This document shows, in pieces, positions 23,038 to 30,990 of a stretch of 43,129 nt of DNA (position 1 is the stretch's first letter; every line of letters begins with the position of its first letter). Made by a program: the position numbers and the translations under genes. The DNA lies in the IMG/VR virus record IMGVR_UViG_3300042922_000231, positions 1 through 43,129 of that record; one strand, given 5' to 3'. Origin of the DNA: a virus. A model generated the notes under the pieces. The model did no database searches. It was not told the DNA's origin and worked only from the letters and a program-made list of their open reading frames with translations.

Positions 23038-23244
23038 TTACTTCTTCTCCATCTCACCAATATCCAAAAGATGCTTACGCATACTATTAAATGTTTCCGC
23101 AAAGGATTTTTGAGACTTAGAAAAATCGTCATCCACCTTTGCAGCTTGCACATATGGGTGAGGTTTGCGATTTGACTTACCGTCCGCCTTTGCCCTCACC
23201 TTGACCTCTGTTACGCCTACGACCTTTTCATTTGTCCCTTCCAC
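23038..23244 (-). CDS. Small basic protein after the head genes (68 aa)
   Basis: The start is GTG at 23244 (GAGGGG ahead). It is rich in lysine (VKVRAKADGKSNRKPHPYV), then has an amphipathic helix (FSKSQKSFAETFNSMRKHLL). No motif recognised; it may be a small head or connector component. Confidence 0.6.
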   Translation of the reverse strand: MEGTNEKVVGVTEVKVRAKADGKSNRKPHPYVQAAKVDDDFSKSQKSFAETFNSMRKHLLDIGEMEKK

Positions 23245-23250
23245 GTTTCA

Positions 23251-23562
23251 TCAACCCCTCAACACTTTGACGTTGTAAACGGCACTGGCGAGGTCTACGG
23301 CTGCTCCCGTGTTGTTGACTATACGTACTTTGACGGTGTTGGCAGCCGACACCCAGCCGAATATATCCAGTCCTTGTGTATCAATGATCGCAGCAACAAA
23401 CACATGATCACCAAGCGCTGCACCGGTCACCGTGACATTGGCTGATGTGGCCCCCGCGCCGGTATCGACGCTGGGGAAATCAATTGTGGCTTTTACATTG
23501 GCGACCACGGAGCTAAACAGCGTCCGTCCGTCATTCAGTATAATTCCTTTACCTGCTGGCAT
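23251..23562 (-). CDS. Small beta-sandwich head protein (103 aa)
   Basis: After a short N-terminus, residues 22-103 form a beta domain: IDFPSVDTGAGATSANVTVT, GDHVFVAAI, WVSAANTVKVRIVNNTGAAV and YNVKVLRG. This pattern (strand, Gly/Ala/Thr loops, then TV-VR--N-TG) is common in phage head fibre or decoration domains. It comes directly after the capsid gene with TAAGGAGGT as ribosome site, so it probably decorates the shell. Confidence 0.68.
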   Translation of the reverse strand: MPAGKGIILNDGRTLFSSVVANVKATIDFPSVDTGAGATSANVTVTGAALGDHVFVAAIIDTQGLDIFGWVSAANTVKVRIVNNTGAAVDLASAVYNVKVLRG

Positions 23563-23574
23563 ATTATGACCTCC

Positions 23575-24474
23575 TTATACTGCAACGCCTGTGCTGCCGA
23601 TCAAACCTCTCCAGTCAACGTATGTGCAGTCCCACCGAGCGAAGCCGAACATGAAGAAGTCCACTGTCTTCGGAAGTTGCTGAGAATCGTAGAATACCTT
23701 ATCTCTCCAGCCAAACAGCAGGTTGTCGAAGTTAGGATCACGCAGGAACCACTTAGGACCTGTGATGTAGTCCATAACCACGACTTCCAGTCCTTGAATG
23801 ACGTTCTTCGTGTTGGACATTTCATAGGCTTTGTTCAGAGAGCCGGTGATTTCCAGCGCTGTCATTTCGTTATCAGGTCCAACAATCAATTGCTTAGGAC
23901 GCGCTTGAATCAGGATGCCATCCTCGCCACGCTGTTGCCGCATCAGTGTCATTGCAAGCTTCAGATTATCAGGAGTCAATTCCCCAGTGATCAGGTTGTC
24001 TCCAGACAATGTAGAATCTATCAGAGGGTGAGCATCACTGAACAATGGCACACCGTCATAACCGGATACCGTGAACCCGTTGTTCAAAACATTGGACGTG
24101 TCGGTTTCCAAGGTAGCACGGAATCCGCGGGCCAGCATCTGAGCAGAACCATCTTTACCGCGGCCCTTCAGCACGCCGTACAGATCATCACGGGTAAGCT
24201 CCCAAGTGACGGAATATCCTTTGTCGAACCGGCGCGCCTCAAGGCGAGCAACCGGACCTTCGGACATTTCGTCTTCATTGATCGTGTTACCCTCAGTGTT
24301 TTGCTCCCAGAGTCCGAAGCCGCCCAGGTGTGGGAAGGTTTCTTCTTTCTTCCGCATGGTTTCTGTTTTGAATACCTTCGTATACTGAGTTTCAAGGGAT
24401 TTGTATTCATCCCAGATGATTTTGTTGTGAATTGGAGTCAGCAACTGTTGGAAATTATCTCTTGTCATTTTCAT
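23575..24474 (-). CDS. Major capsid protein (HK97 fold, Mu gpT-like)
   Basis: This 299-aa protein resembles the Mu gpT-like branch of HK97-fold capsid proteins: an N-terminal helix region, FPHLGGFGLWEQNTEGNTIN as E-loop-like strand, then the spine (GRGKDGSAQMLARGFRATLE). PLFSDAHPLIDSTLSGDNLI, an RPKQLIVGPDNEMTALEITG section and a VFYDSQQLPKTVDFFMFG strand with the closing WRGLIGSTG follow. It has no pre-sequence, and a separate scaffold gene lies upstream. The antisense strand is open for 390 codons, which is only a composition effect. Confidence 0.85.
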   Translation of the reverse strand: MKMTRDNFQQLLTPIHNKIIWDEYKSLETQYTKVFKTETMRKKEETFPHLGGFGLWEQNTEGNTINEDEMSEGPVARLEARRFDKGYSVTWELTRDDLYGVLKGRGKDGSAQMLARGFRATLETDTSNVLNNGFTVSGYDGVPLFSDAHPLIDSTLSGDNLITGELTPDNLKLAMTLMRQQRGEDGILIQARPKQLIVGPDNEMTALEITGSLNKAYEMSNTKNVIQGLEVVVMDYITGPKWFLRDPNFDNLLFGWRDKVFYDSQQLPKTVDFFMFGFARWDCTYVDWRGLIGSTGVAV

Positions 24475-24489
24475 TGTGTATTATCCCCC

Positions 24490-24936
24490 TTAGACCACTT
24501 GTACGCGATTTTTGATCAAGAATTTAGCCCGCCCTGGATAAGTCTGGGTGTCCACAAGTTCCAGGTAACCGCCTGTAGTATCATCAAGGTTAGCTGTCCA
24601 AGCATTGGCTCCCAGGTCGTACAGCGTGCCTACATCCGACTTGGTGACTGTGGTCTTGGTGCCAGTCGTGTTAAGCATCAGCGAATACACACTCATTGGG
24701 TTAACATCAATTTTGACCACGTCTGCCGCGGTTACTGATGCACCTGTCGTGATATTGCCCACTGCTACACCCCATACCGTACCTGCCGCCGCTGCCGCTG
24801 CTGCTACCGAAGCTTTGTTAGTAGCCTTGACCACAATAGATCCATGTACAATCGTCTGGCTGGCATTAACCGGCACCTCTTTATAGATTGGTGCGCTACC
24901 ATCTAGCGAACCGATGAAATATGCTCTCTTAGCCAT
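24490..24936 (-). CDS. Head decoration protein, DUF2190-like (148 aa)
   Basis: It starts MAKRAYFIGSLDGSAPIYKE and has alternating strands (IVHGSIVVKATNKASV, an Ala-rich turn, GTVWGVAVGNITTGASVTAA, DVVKIDVNPMSVYSL). Small proteins of this shape sit between scaffold and capsid genes and cap capsomers. It lies 10 bases after the scaffold gene, with GAGGGG ahead. Confidence 0.7.
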   Translation of the reverse strand: MAKRAYFIGSLDGSAPIYKEVPVNASQTIVHGSIVVKATNKASVAAAAAAAGTVWGVAVGNITTGASVTAADVVKIDVNPMSVYSLMLNTTGTKTTVTKSDVGTLYDLGANAWTANLDDTTGGYLELVDTQTYPGRAKFLIKNRVQVV

Positions 24937-24945
24937 TTAAACCCC

Positions 24946-25800
24946 TCATTTCTTCTTGTGTTTGTAATAGTCTTCTGGTGACATCCCGGCCATTTTAGCC
25001 ACGGCCAATTCATCAGCGGACAATTGCACGCGGTTACTCTTCTTCACACCGCCACCTCCGCCAGCTGTTGTATCTACCTTGGCGCTACGCTTCTTGGACC
25101 GTTCAGCGATAGCACGTTGTTCAATCTCCCGTTTGTATTCTTCCATGCGCTCACGACCACGCAGGGCCATATACGCAGCTTGCAAAGTCTGTCCGGTGCG
25201 TGCAGCGATTGGTTCCAGTTCTTCGCGCCAGTCTTCGATATCACCGTAGAACGGATCGGACTTAAGTGACTGGACCTCATTATCAAACTGCTGTTTTCGC
25301 AGCTGCTGATTGAGCGTTTCCTGCTTACGCTGCATATCCACGAGCATCATAGCTGTTTGCGAATCGTACCCCTGGTCTTCATACTGGCGAACCTTCAGCC
25401 CGTCCAGTTGCTCTTCCAGTTGCTCCAGGCTCTGCGCTCCCGTGGCTTGCAAGAGTTTGTCAGCAAGGCTGCCTTTCTTCTCGGCTGCTTTAAGCCGTTC
25501 TTGCCATTTGCGGCGTTCTGCGATTACGGCGTTGCCTGTGGTGTTCTTGCCTTTTCCCTCAGGCTTAACGTCCTCGTCCTGTGGCTCACCTTCATCCTCT
25601 ATGTCAGATTCTTCAGCCTCTGGTTCCTCTTCTGAAGAATCTTCTTGCTCGTCCTCTTCATCAGGGATCGTGATGCCGCCCTCGTCTACTTCGTAATCCA
25701 GTTCAGCCACATCTTCTTCAATCTCGAATGTCTCTCCATCCACCTCTGCCGTTTTACTTGCGAATAGTTGAAGATTCATAGGTAAACGTGAAGTTTTCAT
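24946..25800 (-). CDS. Scaffolding protein (284 aa)
   Basis: The N-terminus MKTSRLPMNLQLFASKTAEV contains the NLQLFA motif typical of capsid scaffold starts. Residues 20-75 are extremely acidic (D/E runs), followed by a long helix and coiled coil (ERRKWQERLKAAEKKGSLAD, ETLNQQLRKQQFDNEVQSL). The basic end SADELAVAKMAGMSPEDYYK plus HKKK is the usual C-terminal capsid-binding helix. It sits just before the decoration and capsid genes. GGAGGTAATAGC precedes the ATG. Confidence 0.88.
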   Translation of the reverse strand: MKTSRLPMNLQLFASKTAEVDGETFEIEEDVAELDYEVDEGGITIPDEEDEQEDSSEEEPEAEESDIEDEGEPQDEDVKPEGKGKNTTGNAVIAERRKWQERLKAAEKKGSLADKLLQATGAQSLEQLEEQLDGLKVRQYEDQGYDSQTAMMLVDMQRKQETLNQQLRKQQFDNEVQSLKSDPFYGDIEDWREELEPIAARTGQTLQAAYMALRGRERMEEYKREIEQRAIAERSKKRSAKVDTTAGGGGGVKKSNRVQLSADELAVAKMAGMSPEDYYKHKKK

Positions 25801-25940
25801 GCTATTACCTCCTGCGTTTTAAGCGTGTCGCCCACGAATGATGCGGATTTTCGCCAGATCCGAGAACTAGAGTTTTTTGGGCGGTGTACTGTCACCGAAT
25901 TCTGAGGCATCCCCTCAGATGGGTATAAGAAAGACGCAAC
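25801..25940. other. Structured gap between portal and scaffold genes
   Basis: No gene is present. A perfect 7-bp hairpin TCTGAGG-CATCC-CCTCAGA lies at 25901-25919, and beside it CGGTG-TACTGT-CACCG near 25882-25897. Neither is followed by a T-tract on either strand. They may affect mRNA stability or processing between the portal and capsid parts of the operon, where product ratios differ strongly. Confidence 0.45.
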
Positions 25941-26216
25941 CTAATTGGCTGCGCCTGTTTTGATTCGTTTATTTGTCTTTTCTTCTGCGGCATCTTCGCT
26001 GATTGTTAGCACCTTGTAGTTCGGTGACTTCGGCATCAGCCACATAAGGTATTTCTTTTTGCACTCCGGGCATTCTGTCCGGCCGAAGTATTTGGCGTTA
26101 CCACCATATCGTTTAAAGTTTGTTCCCAGCGCCTGTACCTGTGTTAGCACACGTCCCTGGAGGTCTGCAAAGGTAAAAGTATGATTACAGCAATCGGTTG
26201 TGTTCAAATGGTCCAT
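25941..26216 (-). CDS. Small cysteine-pair protein in the head module (91 aa)
   Basis: The ATG at 26216 (MDHLNTTDCCNHTFTFADLQ) has GGAGGTGATACC ahead. Adjacent Cys residues near 9-10 and CPEC at about 56-59 could bind one zinc. The centre (GRVLTQVQALGTNFKRYGGN) looks structured and the end is basic and disordered. Function unknown; it is the second of three small Cys proteins among the packaging genes. Confidence 0.65.
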   Translation of the reverse strand: MDHLNTTDCCNHTFTFADLQGRVLTQVQALGTNFKRYGGNAKYFGRTECPECKKKYLMWLMPKSPNYKVLTISEDAAEEKTNKRIKTGAAN

Positions 26217-26220
26217 GGTA

Positions 26221-26466
26221 TCACCTCCTGTGCAAGTTATCTTGTAGATATTCGTTGAGCAATTTATCGGCCCGTCCAGTCCATCCACAAGCCGGACAAT
26301 GCGCTGTGCGGTTTACTTCCCACCCTTTGGTGCGTAGAGCAATCTTTTCGCAGTGCGGGCATACTGGGTGTTCAATATGCTTTTTAATGCCACCTGTGCC
26401 GCCTATGATTGGGTGAGAGGATGCATGTATCTTGTATTGGTCCATTGTTACGCTGCGGGTAATCAC
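26221..26466 (-). CDS. Zinc-ribbon protein in the head module (81 aa)
   Basis: The GTG at 26466 overlaps the portal stop (GTGA), with GGAGGTATGG ahead. CPHC (about residues 36-39) and CPACGWTG (about 57-64) make a clear zinc ribbon, followed by LNEYLQDNLHRR. The arrangement resembles short zinc-ribbon transcription or translation factors. Function in the head module unknown. Confidence 0.68.
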   Translation of the reverse strand: MITRSVTMDQYKIHASSHPIIGGTGGIKKHIEHPVCPHCEKIALRTKGWEVNRTAHCPACGWTGRADKLLNEYLQDNLHRR

Positions 26467-28415
26467 ATTCCCATACCTCCTGTCATTACGCTGAGTCCCG
26501 GCTGCTGGGGCGCCCCCTGACCTGTTAATCCTTGGATCAACGGATTGCCCATGGGATCCATTGCCGGTTGCTGTGGTGGCGTGAGTGCCTGTACATCATC
26601 ATCACTGATCGGCAGACCGGCATACTCACGAAGCAACTTGGCATACGTAGGAGCCGGGATAACACCGTCTCTGAATGCTTCACGGATCAAGGTGTAGACG
26701 AATCCTTTGTTACTTGGTAAGCCAGAACCTACAGTAATGGATACATCGAATGCAGCGCGCTTGGTTTGCTTCTGCTGGCCTTGTTCATCTTTCAGAGGCA
26801 TATACTGAGGCGCGGCCTCTGCGGGCATTCCCTCGGCTTGCAGGCGCTGCATGAACATTTGTTGATACATCGGTGTAGCCGGGACCATAACAGGCACTTC
26901 CTTCAGGTCAGACGGACGGAAAAACTCAAAATTATCCTCACGTTCTGTCACTCTGAAAGCCTGTTCCTCTGTCCAGTACTCCATGACCAGATCCAAAATG
27001 TACTCGAACATATCCCCCAGAGTCTCTTCCAGCAGCATCTTCTTATGGGTCACACCTGCATTGGCACCTTGCTGGATAGCCAAGGACTCGGTAGCTGTAT
27101 CCACACCAGATTGCTGCACGCCCATCTGCTGGTCACCGAAGCGTGATTGTATCTGACGCTCATTGCCAATAGCGTCATTACGGCGCTGGATGATGTACGC
27201 TGGCATATTTGGCGGGTCAAAGAAGCCCATAGACTGCTCGCCAGTAAGGTCAGTAGGGATCACTAGACCGCCCTCATTGGTTACCTTGTCCGGGTCCACA
27301 CCGCTGTTGGTATTAACCCACCGCTGTGGATTTCCTGTGAGACGGCCGTTAATGCGTATCTGGTCGTCTATGTCGTTGATAAGGTCCTGAGTGTTCACCA
27401 GTAGTTCAGCTGTACCCTTGGCCCATGTGGTTCCTTCACGGTACATGTCCGGTGTGAAGAAGTACGGGAACCGATTACCTGGAATCACAAAATCGTCATC
27501 ATCCTTCGTATCACGCAAAATGACGCCGCAACCGGACATTTCCACCAGCCGCATGCGCCATTCGTACTTGACCTTCTTCTTTTTCGCCGGATTATCTTCG
27601 TCCTGCTCGTTCTTTTCCTCGTCATCATCCTTCTTTTTGCCCTTCACGGGTACCTTATCCCGAAACCACACCAGCATGTGAAGGTAATGATCCTTGCTGA
27701 TTGAGTCATTTTCTCCGTCGTCCTCACCAAACAGCATAGAGGTGAACATGGGTTCATATCCTGGTTCAATTGCTTTGACAAGATCTTCATCGTAGATCAG
27801 GCTCTGCCGTGCGGATGATATGGACTTTGGCATTGTCTCGATTAAAAACCTGCCCTCATTGACCTTGTAGATATCCGTGATATTAGGGTCCGTGAAGACG
27901 TACGCCGGGTTACAGGGATCAATCACCGGCAATCCCATCTCGTCCAGTAGGTCTGGATCAAAGAGCACCCGGAATATCCCTGTGCCAAACTTCATGCGCC
28001 GGCGCTCATGTACATCAAGCTTGCGCCGCATCTTGTTCTGATCCTTGACGAACTCCAGCACAATCCGCGCCATATCTGCAAATGGTACGTCTGAAGGTCC
28101 GCGTCCTCTGGTCTGCACTGCAAGGTTCTGCTCAATGAGATAGGCCACCTGTCCCTCAACGTTAGGATTGATGATATTGGTGTTGCTGCCCGGGTCTGTG
28201 TCACTCTCTGCCTCGTTAGCATCACCCTCCCAGTACGAATCAATGGTCTCCCATTTATCAAATAGCCCTCGGTTGTCCTTGTCCAGATATGAGCTGCGGT
28301 ACCAGTCAAGCAGTTTATCGGCCAGTTTGCAGTCTTCCTCACTCTGCACGTCCCGGCGTTTCTCCGTCTTCTCATCGTTCAATCGAAAGGCTGCTTTGTT
28401 CAGTAATTCTACCAA
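26463..28415 (-). CDS. Portal protein, P22-like (650 aa)
   Basis: The start is TTG at 28415, nine bases after GGAGG. The N-terminal DKWETIDSYWEGDANEAESD and NTNIINPNVEGQVAYLIEQN region is characteristic of long portal proteins of short-tailed phages. The core has ERRRMKFGTGIFRVLFDPDL, DPCNPAYVFTDPNITDI and the KGTAELLVNTQDLINDIDDQ clip/stem helix. The section SRFGDQQMGVQQSGVDTATE with RRNDAIGNERQ is typical. The C-terminal 70 residues are P/Q/G-rich, like the barrel tail seen in P22. It forms the dodecameric DNA gate of the head. Length fits P22-type portals better than siphovirus ones. Confidence 0.88.
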   Translation of the reverse strand: MVELLNKAAFRLNDEKTEKRRDVQSEEDCKLADKLLDWYRSSYLDKDNRGLFDKWETIDSYWEGDANEAESDTDPGSNTNIINPNVEGQVAYLIEQNLAVQTRGRGPSDVPFADMARIVLEFVKDQNKMRRKLDVHERRRMKFGTGIFRVLFDPDLLDEMGLPVIDPCNPAYVFTDPNITDIYKVNEGRFLIETMPKSISSARQSLIYDEDLVKAIEPGYEPMFTSMLFGEDDGENDSISKDHYLHMLVWFRDKVPVKGKKKDDDEEKNEQDEDNPAKKKKVKYEWRMRLVEMSGCGVILRDTKDDDDFVIPGNRFPYFFTPDMYREGTTWAKGTAELLVNTQDLINDIDDQIRINGRLTGNPQRWVNTNSGVDPDKVTNEGGLVIPTDLTGEQSMGFFDPPNMPAYIIQRRNDAIGNERQIQSRFGDQQMGVQQSGVDTATESLAIQQGANAGVTHKKMLLEETLGDMFEYILDLVMEYWTEEQAFRVTEREDNFEFFRPSDLKEVPVMVPATPMYQQMFMQRLQAEGMPAEAAPQYMPLKDEQGQQKQTKRAAFDVSITVGSGLPSNKGFVYTLIREAFRDGVIPAPTYAKLLREYAGLPISDDDVQALTPPQQPAMDPMGNPLIQGLTGQGAPQQPGLSVMTGGMGM

Positions 28416-28447
28416 TGCGTCTCACCTCCCCAAAATAAAAAGACAGG

Positions 28448-28702
28448 CTATCTGCCCATCTCCACTTTGTCTGTATTGTTTTTACCCTTTGGCCTCACTA
28501 CATCGTATAGGCCGGAGTCCTTCAGCTTATATTCCTCGTATCTTACCTTGTTCGTCTGCAACGGGCTTCTAAGGCTCGTACGGCTACGTTTGACTAGGAT
28601 AGTGTTATCCTCCGCTTTACGCTCAACGGGCTTACCCCGTGCCTCACGGCCCATCAGGTATCCAGTTATGACTCCCACCAGCAGCACAGTAGCGTAGATC
28701 AT
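28448..28702 (-). CDS. Small membrane-anchored protein (84 aa)
   Basis: Residues 1-17 (MIYATVLLVGVITGYLMG) form one membrane helix, and the rest is charged (EARGKPVERKAEDN, KVRYEEYKLKDSG). It starts in an ATGA overlap with the zinc-motif gene and has AAAGGATG ahead. It lies between terL and the portal gene. Function unknown. Confidence 0.65.
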   Translation of the reverse strand: MIYATVLLVGVITGYLMGREARGKPVERKAEDNTILVKRSRTSLRSPLQTNKVRYEEYKLKDSGLYDVVRPKGKNNTDKVEMGR

Positions 28703-28857
28703 TTATCATCATCCTTTGTGTATGTGGCTACGAATCCACAGTCACTGCAACGGTATTGATACATGCGGAGTGGCTTCATGCCATCAGCCTTGAAATGTCC
28801 ACAGTCATTACGCGACTTGCGAATCTCATGGCTGAAGCACATCGGGCACTTGTCCAT
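28699..28857 (-). CDS. Zinc-ribbon protein next to terL (52 aa)
   Basis: It reads MDKCPMCFSHEIRKSRNDCG, then a middle of about 15 residues, and CSDCGFVATYTKDDDK. The CPMC and CSDC pairs form a zinc ribbon. Its start overlaps the terL stop (TAATG) and its stop overlaps the next start (ATGA), so it is translationally coupled on both sides. It is too short for many gene finders. Confidence 0.7.
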   Translation of the reverse strand: MDKCPMCFSHEIRKSRNDCGHFKADGMKPLRMYQYRCSDCGFVATYTKDDDK

Positions 28858-30176
28858 TACTTCACCTTCCTCATTTCTGTCTTCTTGTATCCCATATCTT
28901 CAAGCTCTGTACCGTAGAAGCTACCATGCGGCTTAAGTGTCTTTGGTTTCTCCGGTCTGAGCTTCATATATTCGTCATTCAATGCGTACCGTGTGGCATC
29001 AATGGAGTGATTGTTTTTGTCTGGATACCGCGCCTTGAAGTTCCCGTTAGCGTCCTTTTCAAGCTCATACGTCAAAAATTCCCGCGCTGTCTCGGGGCAA
29101 CGTTCATCATCAATGATGATTGCCTCCAAGTCCTGCAGGAATTTAATACCGTACTCTATTGAGTCGGGGCCTTTCTTAACCGGGAACACGCGCAATCCAT
29201 ACTGTATCAACTCATGGATGCTCTTAGGCTCTGCGGAGTCTGCATATATCTGAGCATTAATCTTGTTCTCGGCTGCTATGTGGTTCTTGGCCTCACGGTT
29301 GCTAAGTCCTACCTTCACCAGTTCGTGGTAAATGTACAGGCGCTTATACTTGCGGTCATGATGCATTACCAGATAAGCCAGCGGATCAATCGCATACCCG
29401 AAGTCTAATCCACGGCGTACGTTGTGGAAGTCCGATATTTCTTCATCACTGATCTTTCGGATCTGTACATTATCGAATACTTCTCCACCCGTACCGGTTA
29501 CCTCGCCAAGGTACTCATGCTCATAGGCCGTAGGCTTGGTGTCTCTTAGGTGTTCAGCCTCAACGATGAATGTCTCACCCAGCCAATCCCTTGGCACCGT
29601 CAAGTATGTGCTGTGATGCGTCAGACGGTCAGGTCTGGTCATGGTGACTTCTGTGTTAACCCAGTTATTAGCGCTCTTTGGAGGGTTGTAAGAATAGAAC
29701 ACCGTGAACTTTGGCCCACCACGCATTAAGGACTGATTGATCATTCGAATCTCTTCCATGCCGTTGAACTCGTCCACTTCTTCATACCAAATGAACTTTG
29801 TGTATCCACGGCTGAACTTCATGGACTTGATCTTCTTCGGCTTATCCGCACCTCTGAAGCGTATCTCCTGTCCTGTCGGCGTGTAGGTGATGACCAACTT
29901 TGCCTCTGGAACATGCCAATAGTCCTCCACACCCAGCACCTCAATAGCCCAGGTCAGCTGTTCCAGTACCGACTCCTTTAACGTATCCTTGACCTTACGC
30001 AAAACTACTGCGTTAGCATTAGGGTCGGACATGATACCCAATATGATCTCTATCGCAACAAACGAGGACTTCGTGCTACCGCGTCCACCTCTTAGCCAGT
30101 AGTGTGTATGTTTACCATGCTTAACGTCGAGATGTACCGGATGAAATGACGGCGCGATCACCTCTGATAGTCTCAT
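28857..30176 (-). CDS. terL: Terminase large subunit (PBSX type)
   Basis: This 439-aa protein packages DNA with ATP and cuts it. The ATPase half has Walker A GGRGSTKS (residues 30-37), Walker B with FIWYEEVDE (about 139-147), and YSYNPP of the coupling region. The nuclease half has GLDFGYAIDP, IYADSAEPKSI and NNHSIDATRYAL, which supply the acidic metal ligands. This pattern is the PBSX/SPP1-type branch, mostly headful packagers, consistent with a circularly permuted genome that assembles as a circle. It overlaps terS by 4 bases. Confidence 0.95.
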   Translation of the reverse strand: MRLSEVIAPSFHPVHLDVKHGKHTHYWLRGGRGSTKSSFVAIEIILGIMSDPNANAVVLRKVKDTLKESVLEQLTWAIEVLGVEDYWHVPEAKLVITYTPTGQEIRFRGADKPKKIKSMKFSRGYTKFIWYEEVDEFNGMEEIRMINQSLMRGGPKFTVFYSYNPPKSANNWVNTEVTMTRPDRLTHHSTYLTVPRDWLGETFIVEAEHLRDTKPTAYEHEYLGEVTGTGGEVFDNVQIRKISDEEISDFHNVRRGLDFGYAIDPLAYLVMHHDRKYKRLYIYHELVKVGLSNREAKNHIAAENKINAQIYADSAEPKSIHELIQYGLRVFPVKKGPDSIEYGIKFLQDLEAIIIDDERCPETAREFLTYELEKDANGNFKARYPDKNNHSIDATRYALNDEYMKLRPEKPKTLKPHGSFYGTELEDMGYKKTEMRKVK

Positions 30177-30592
30177 TGGATATCATCTACGATCTTAACG
30201 CCTACATTTCCGTTGTGTTCAAGTTCTTGCTTATCACGCCATTCTTTAGGCTTGCGGTTCTTCAACCAGAAGATTAACGCTGTCGTATTAGGATGAGCTG
30301 TCTTTGTAGAGCGCTCAAATCCATCCTCCGTTTCCTTCGTCTCTTCGTACTGATAACCAAGCGCTGCCTTAAGCAATGCGTTCTCGACCATGATGTCAAT
30401 GACTTCCTTACCATTTTTTAAGGCCGCCGACAATGCCGGATAGTCGTCTTTATATGTCCGGAATGTCGAGTAAGCTACTTCAAGGTTTGCAGCTATCTGT
30501 TCATCCGTCAATCCATCCCTTGCCCACGCTTCAATGAGCAGGAGTTTTGGTTCAACATTGCTGAAGTATTTGCTTGGTCTGCCTCCTGCCAT
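30173..30592 (-). CDS. terS: Terminase small subunit
   Basis: The ATG at 30592 (MAGGRPSKY) follows GGGAGGTGAACACA; an upstream in-frame start at 30610 would overlap that site. Residues 15-50 form a helix-turn-helix (LLLIEAWARDGLTDEQIAAN, then STFRTYKDDYPAL). A central helical region (VENALLKAALGYQYEET) and a HPNTTALIFWLKNRKPKEWR motif are typical of TerS proteins of PBSX-type terminases. It should recognise pac, which often lies in or near this gene. Confidence 0.9.
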   Translation of the reverse strand: MAGGRPSKYFSNVEPKLLLIEAWARDGLTDEQIAANLEVAYSTFRTYKDDYPALSAALKNGKEVIDIMVENALLKAALGYQYEETKETEDGFERSTKTAHPNTTALIFWLKNRKPKEWRDKQELEHNGNVGVKIVDDIQ

Positions 30593-30714
30593 TGTGTTCA
30601 CCTCCCTCAAATCTAACTTAATTGCGCCATAATTCAGTCTGTTTTGCAGTTTTCGGAGTATAACCCCCGTGATTTTGGAGACTTACTATTCATGTAACAA
30701 CGCATTTACGATTC

Positions 30715-30819
30715 TTACCTGTGGTTATTTGCCTTGCTTACCACTGTTTTCGCACATTCTTTAGCTGCAATGATCAACAACAAGGGGATGTGATACCATT
30801 TGAACTCCATTCCTGGCAC
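30715..30819 (-). CDS. Candidate small membrane protein (34 aa)
   Basis: The GTG at 30819 follows GAGGTGGTGAGATA. The peptide (M)PGMEFKWYHIPLLLIIAA, then KECAKTVVSKANNHR, has one short hydrophobic helix and a basic tail. It lies in the leader between the late promoter and terS. The good ribosome site is the only strong support. It could be a leader peptide or a small toxin-like protein. Confidence 0.4.
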   Translation of the reverse strand: MPGMEFKWYHIPLLLIIAAKECAKTVVSKANNHR

Positions 30820-30837
30820 TATCTCACCACCTCGATC

Positions 30838-30866
30838 ACTATAGTCATCATAATGATAAATACCAA
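30838..30866 (-). promoter_or_regulatory. Candidate late promoter
   Basis: On the minus strand TTGGTA (30866-30861), a 17-bp spacer and TATAGT (30843-30838) lie after the ncRNA terminator and before terS. A perfect TTGACA is just upstream (30872-30867), but its spacing to the -10 is 23. The late regulator gene at 31325-31738 is close by, so activation through it is plausible. Confidence 0.45.
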
Positions 30867-30922
30867 TGTCAAATACCTTTCTGAATGCCTCAACCCTTAT
30901 CCGGCCTCCACTTCGTTAAGCC

Positions 30923-30943
30923 TATTCGGTCTGACTCGATGGC
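30923..30943. repeat. Dispersed repeat, copy A
   Basis: A 21-bp stretch here is identical to 34707-34727, and a diverged third copy lies at 37979-38004. Copies A and C also share CACTTCGTT-AGC just before it. Each copy is followed by a small GC hairpin (here GCGGC-TAT-GCCGC). Confidence 0.75.
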
Positions 30944-30954
30944 GGCTATGCCGC

Positions 30955-30990
30955 AAAACAAAAAGAGCAACGACGCTATGCCGTTACTCT
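30955..30990 (-). terminator. Terminator of the early operon / ncRNA
   Basis: On the minus strand AGAG-T-AACG, a 9-nt loop and CGTT-G-CTCT are followed by TTTTTGTTTTG. It lies just before the late promoter and would end both the early transcript and the structured RNA. Confidence 0.75.

Noticed and set aside
23566-24738. 390-aa plus-strand ORF
   Set aside because: It is antisense to the capsid and decoration genes, has no ribosome site or known motif, and is rich in H, Q, R and V as expected for a reverse shadow.
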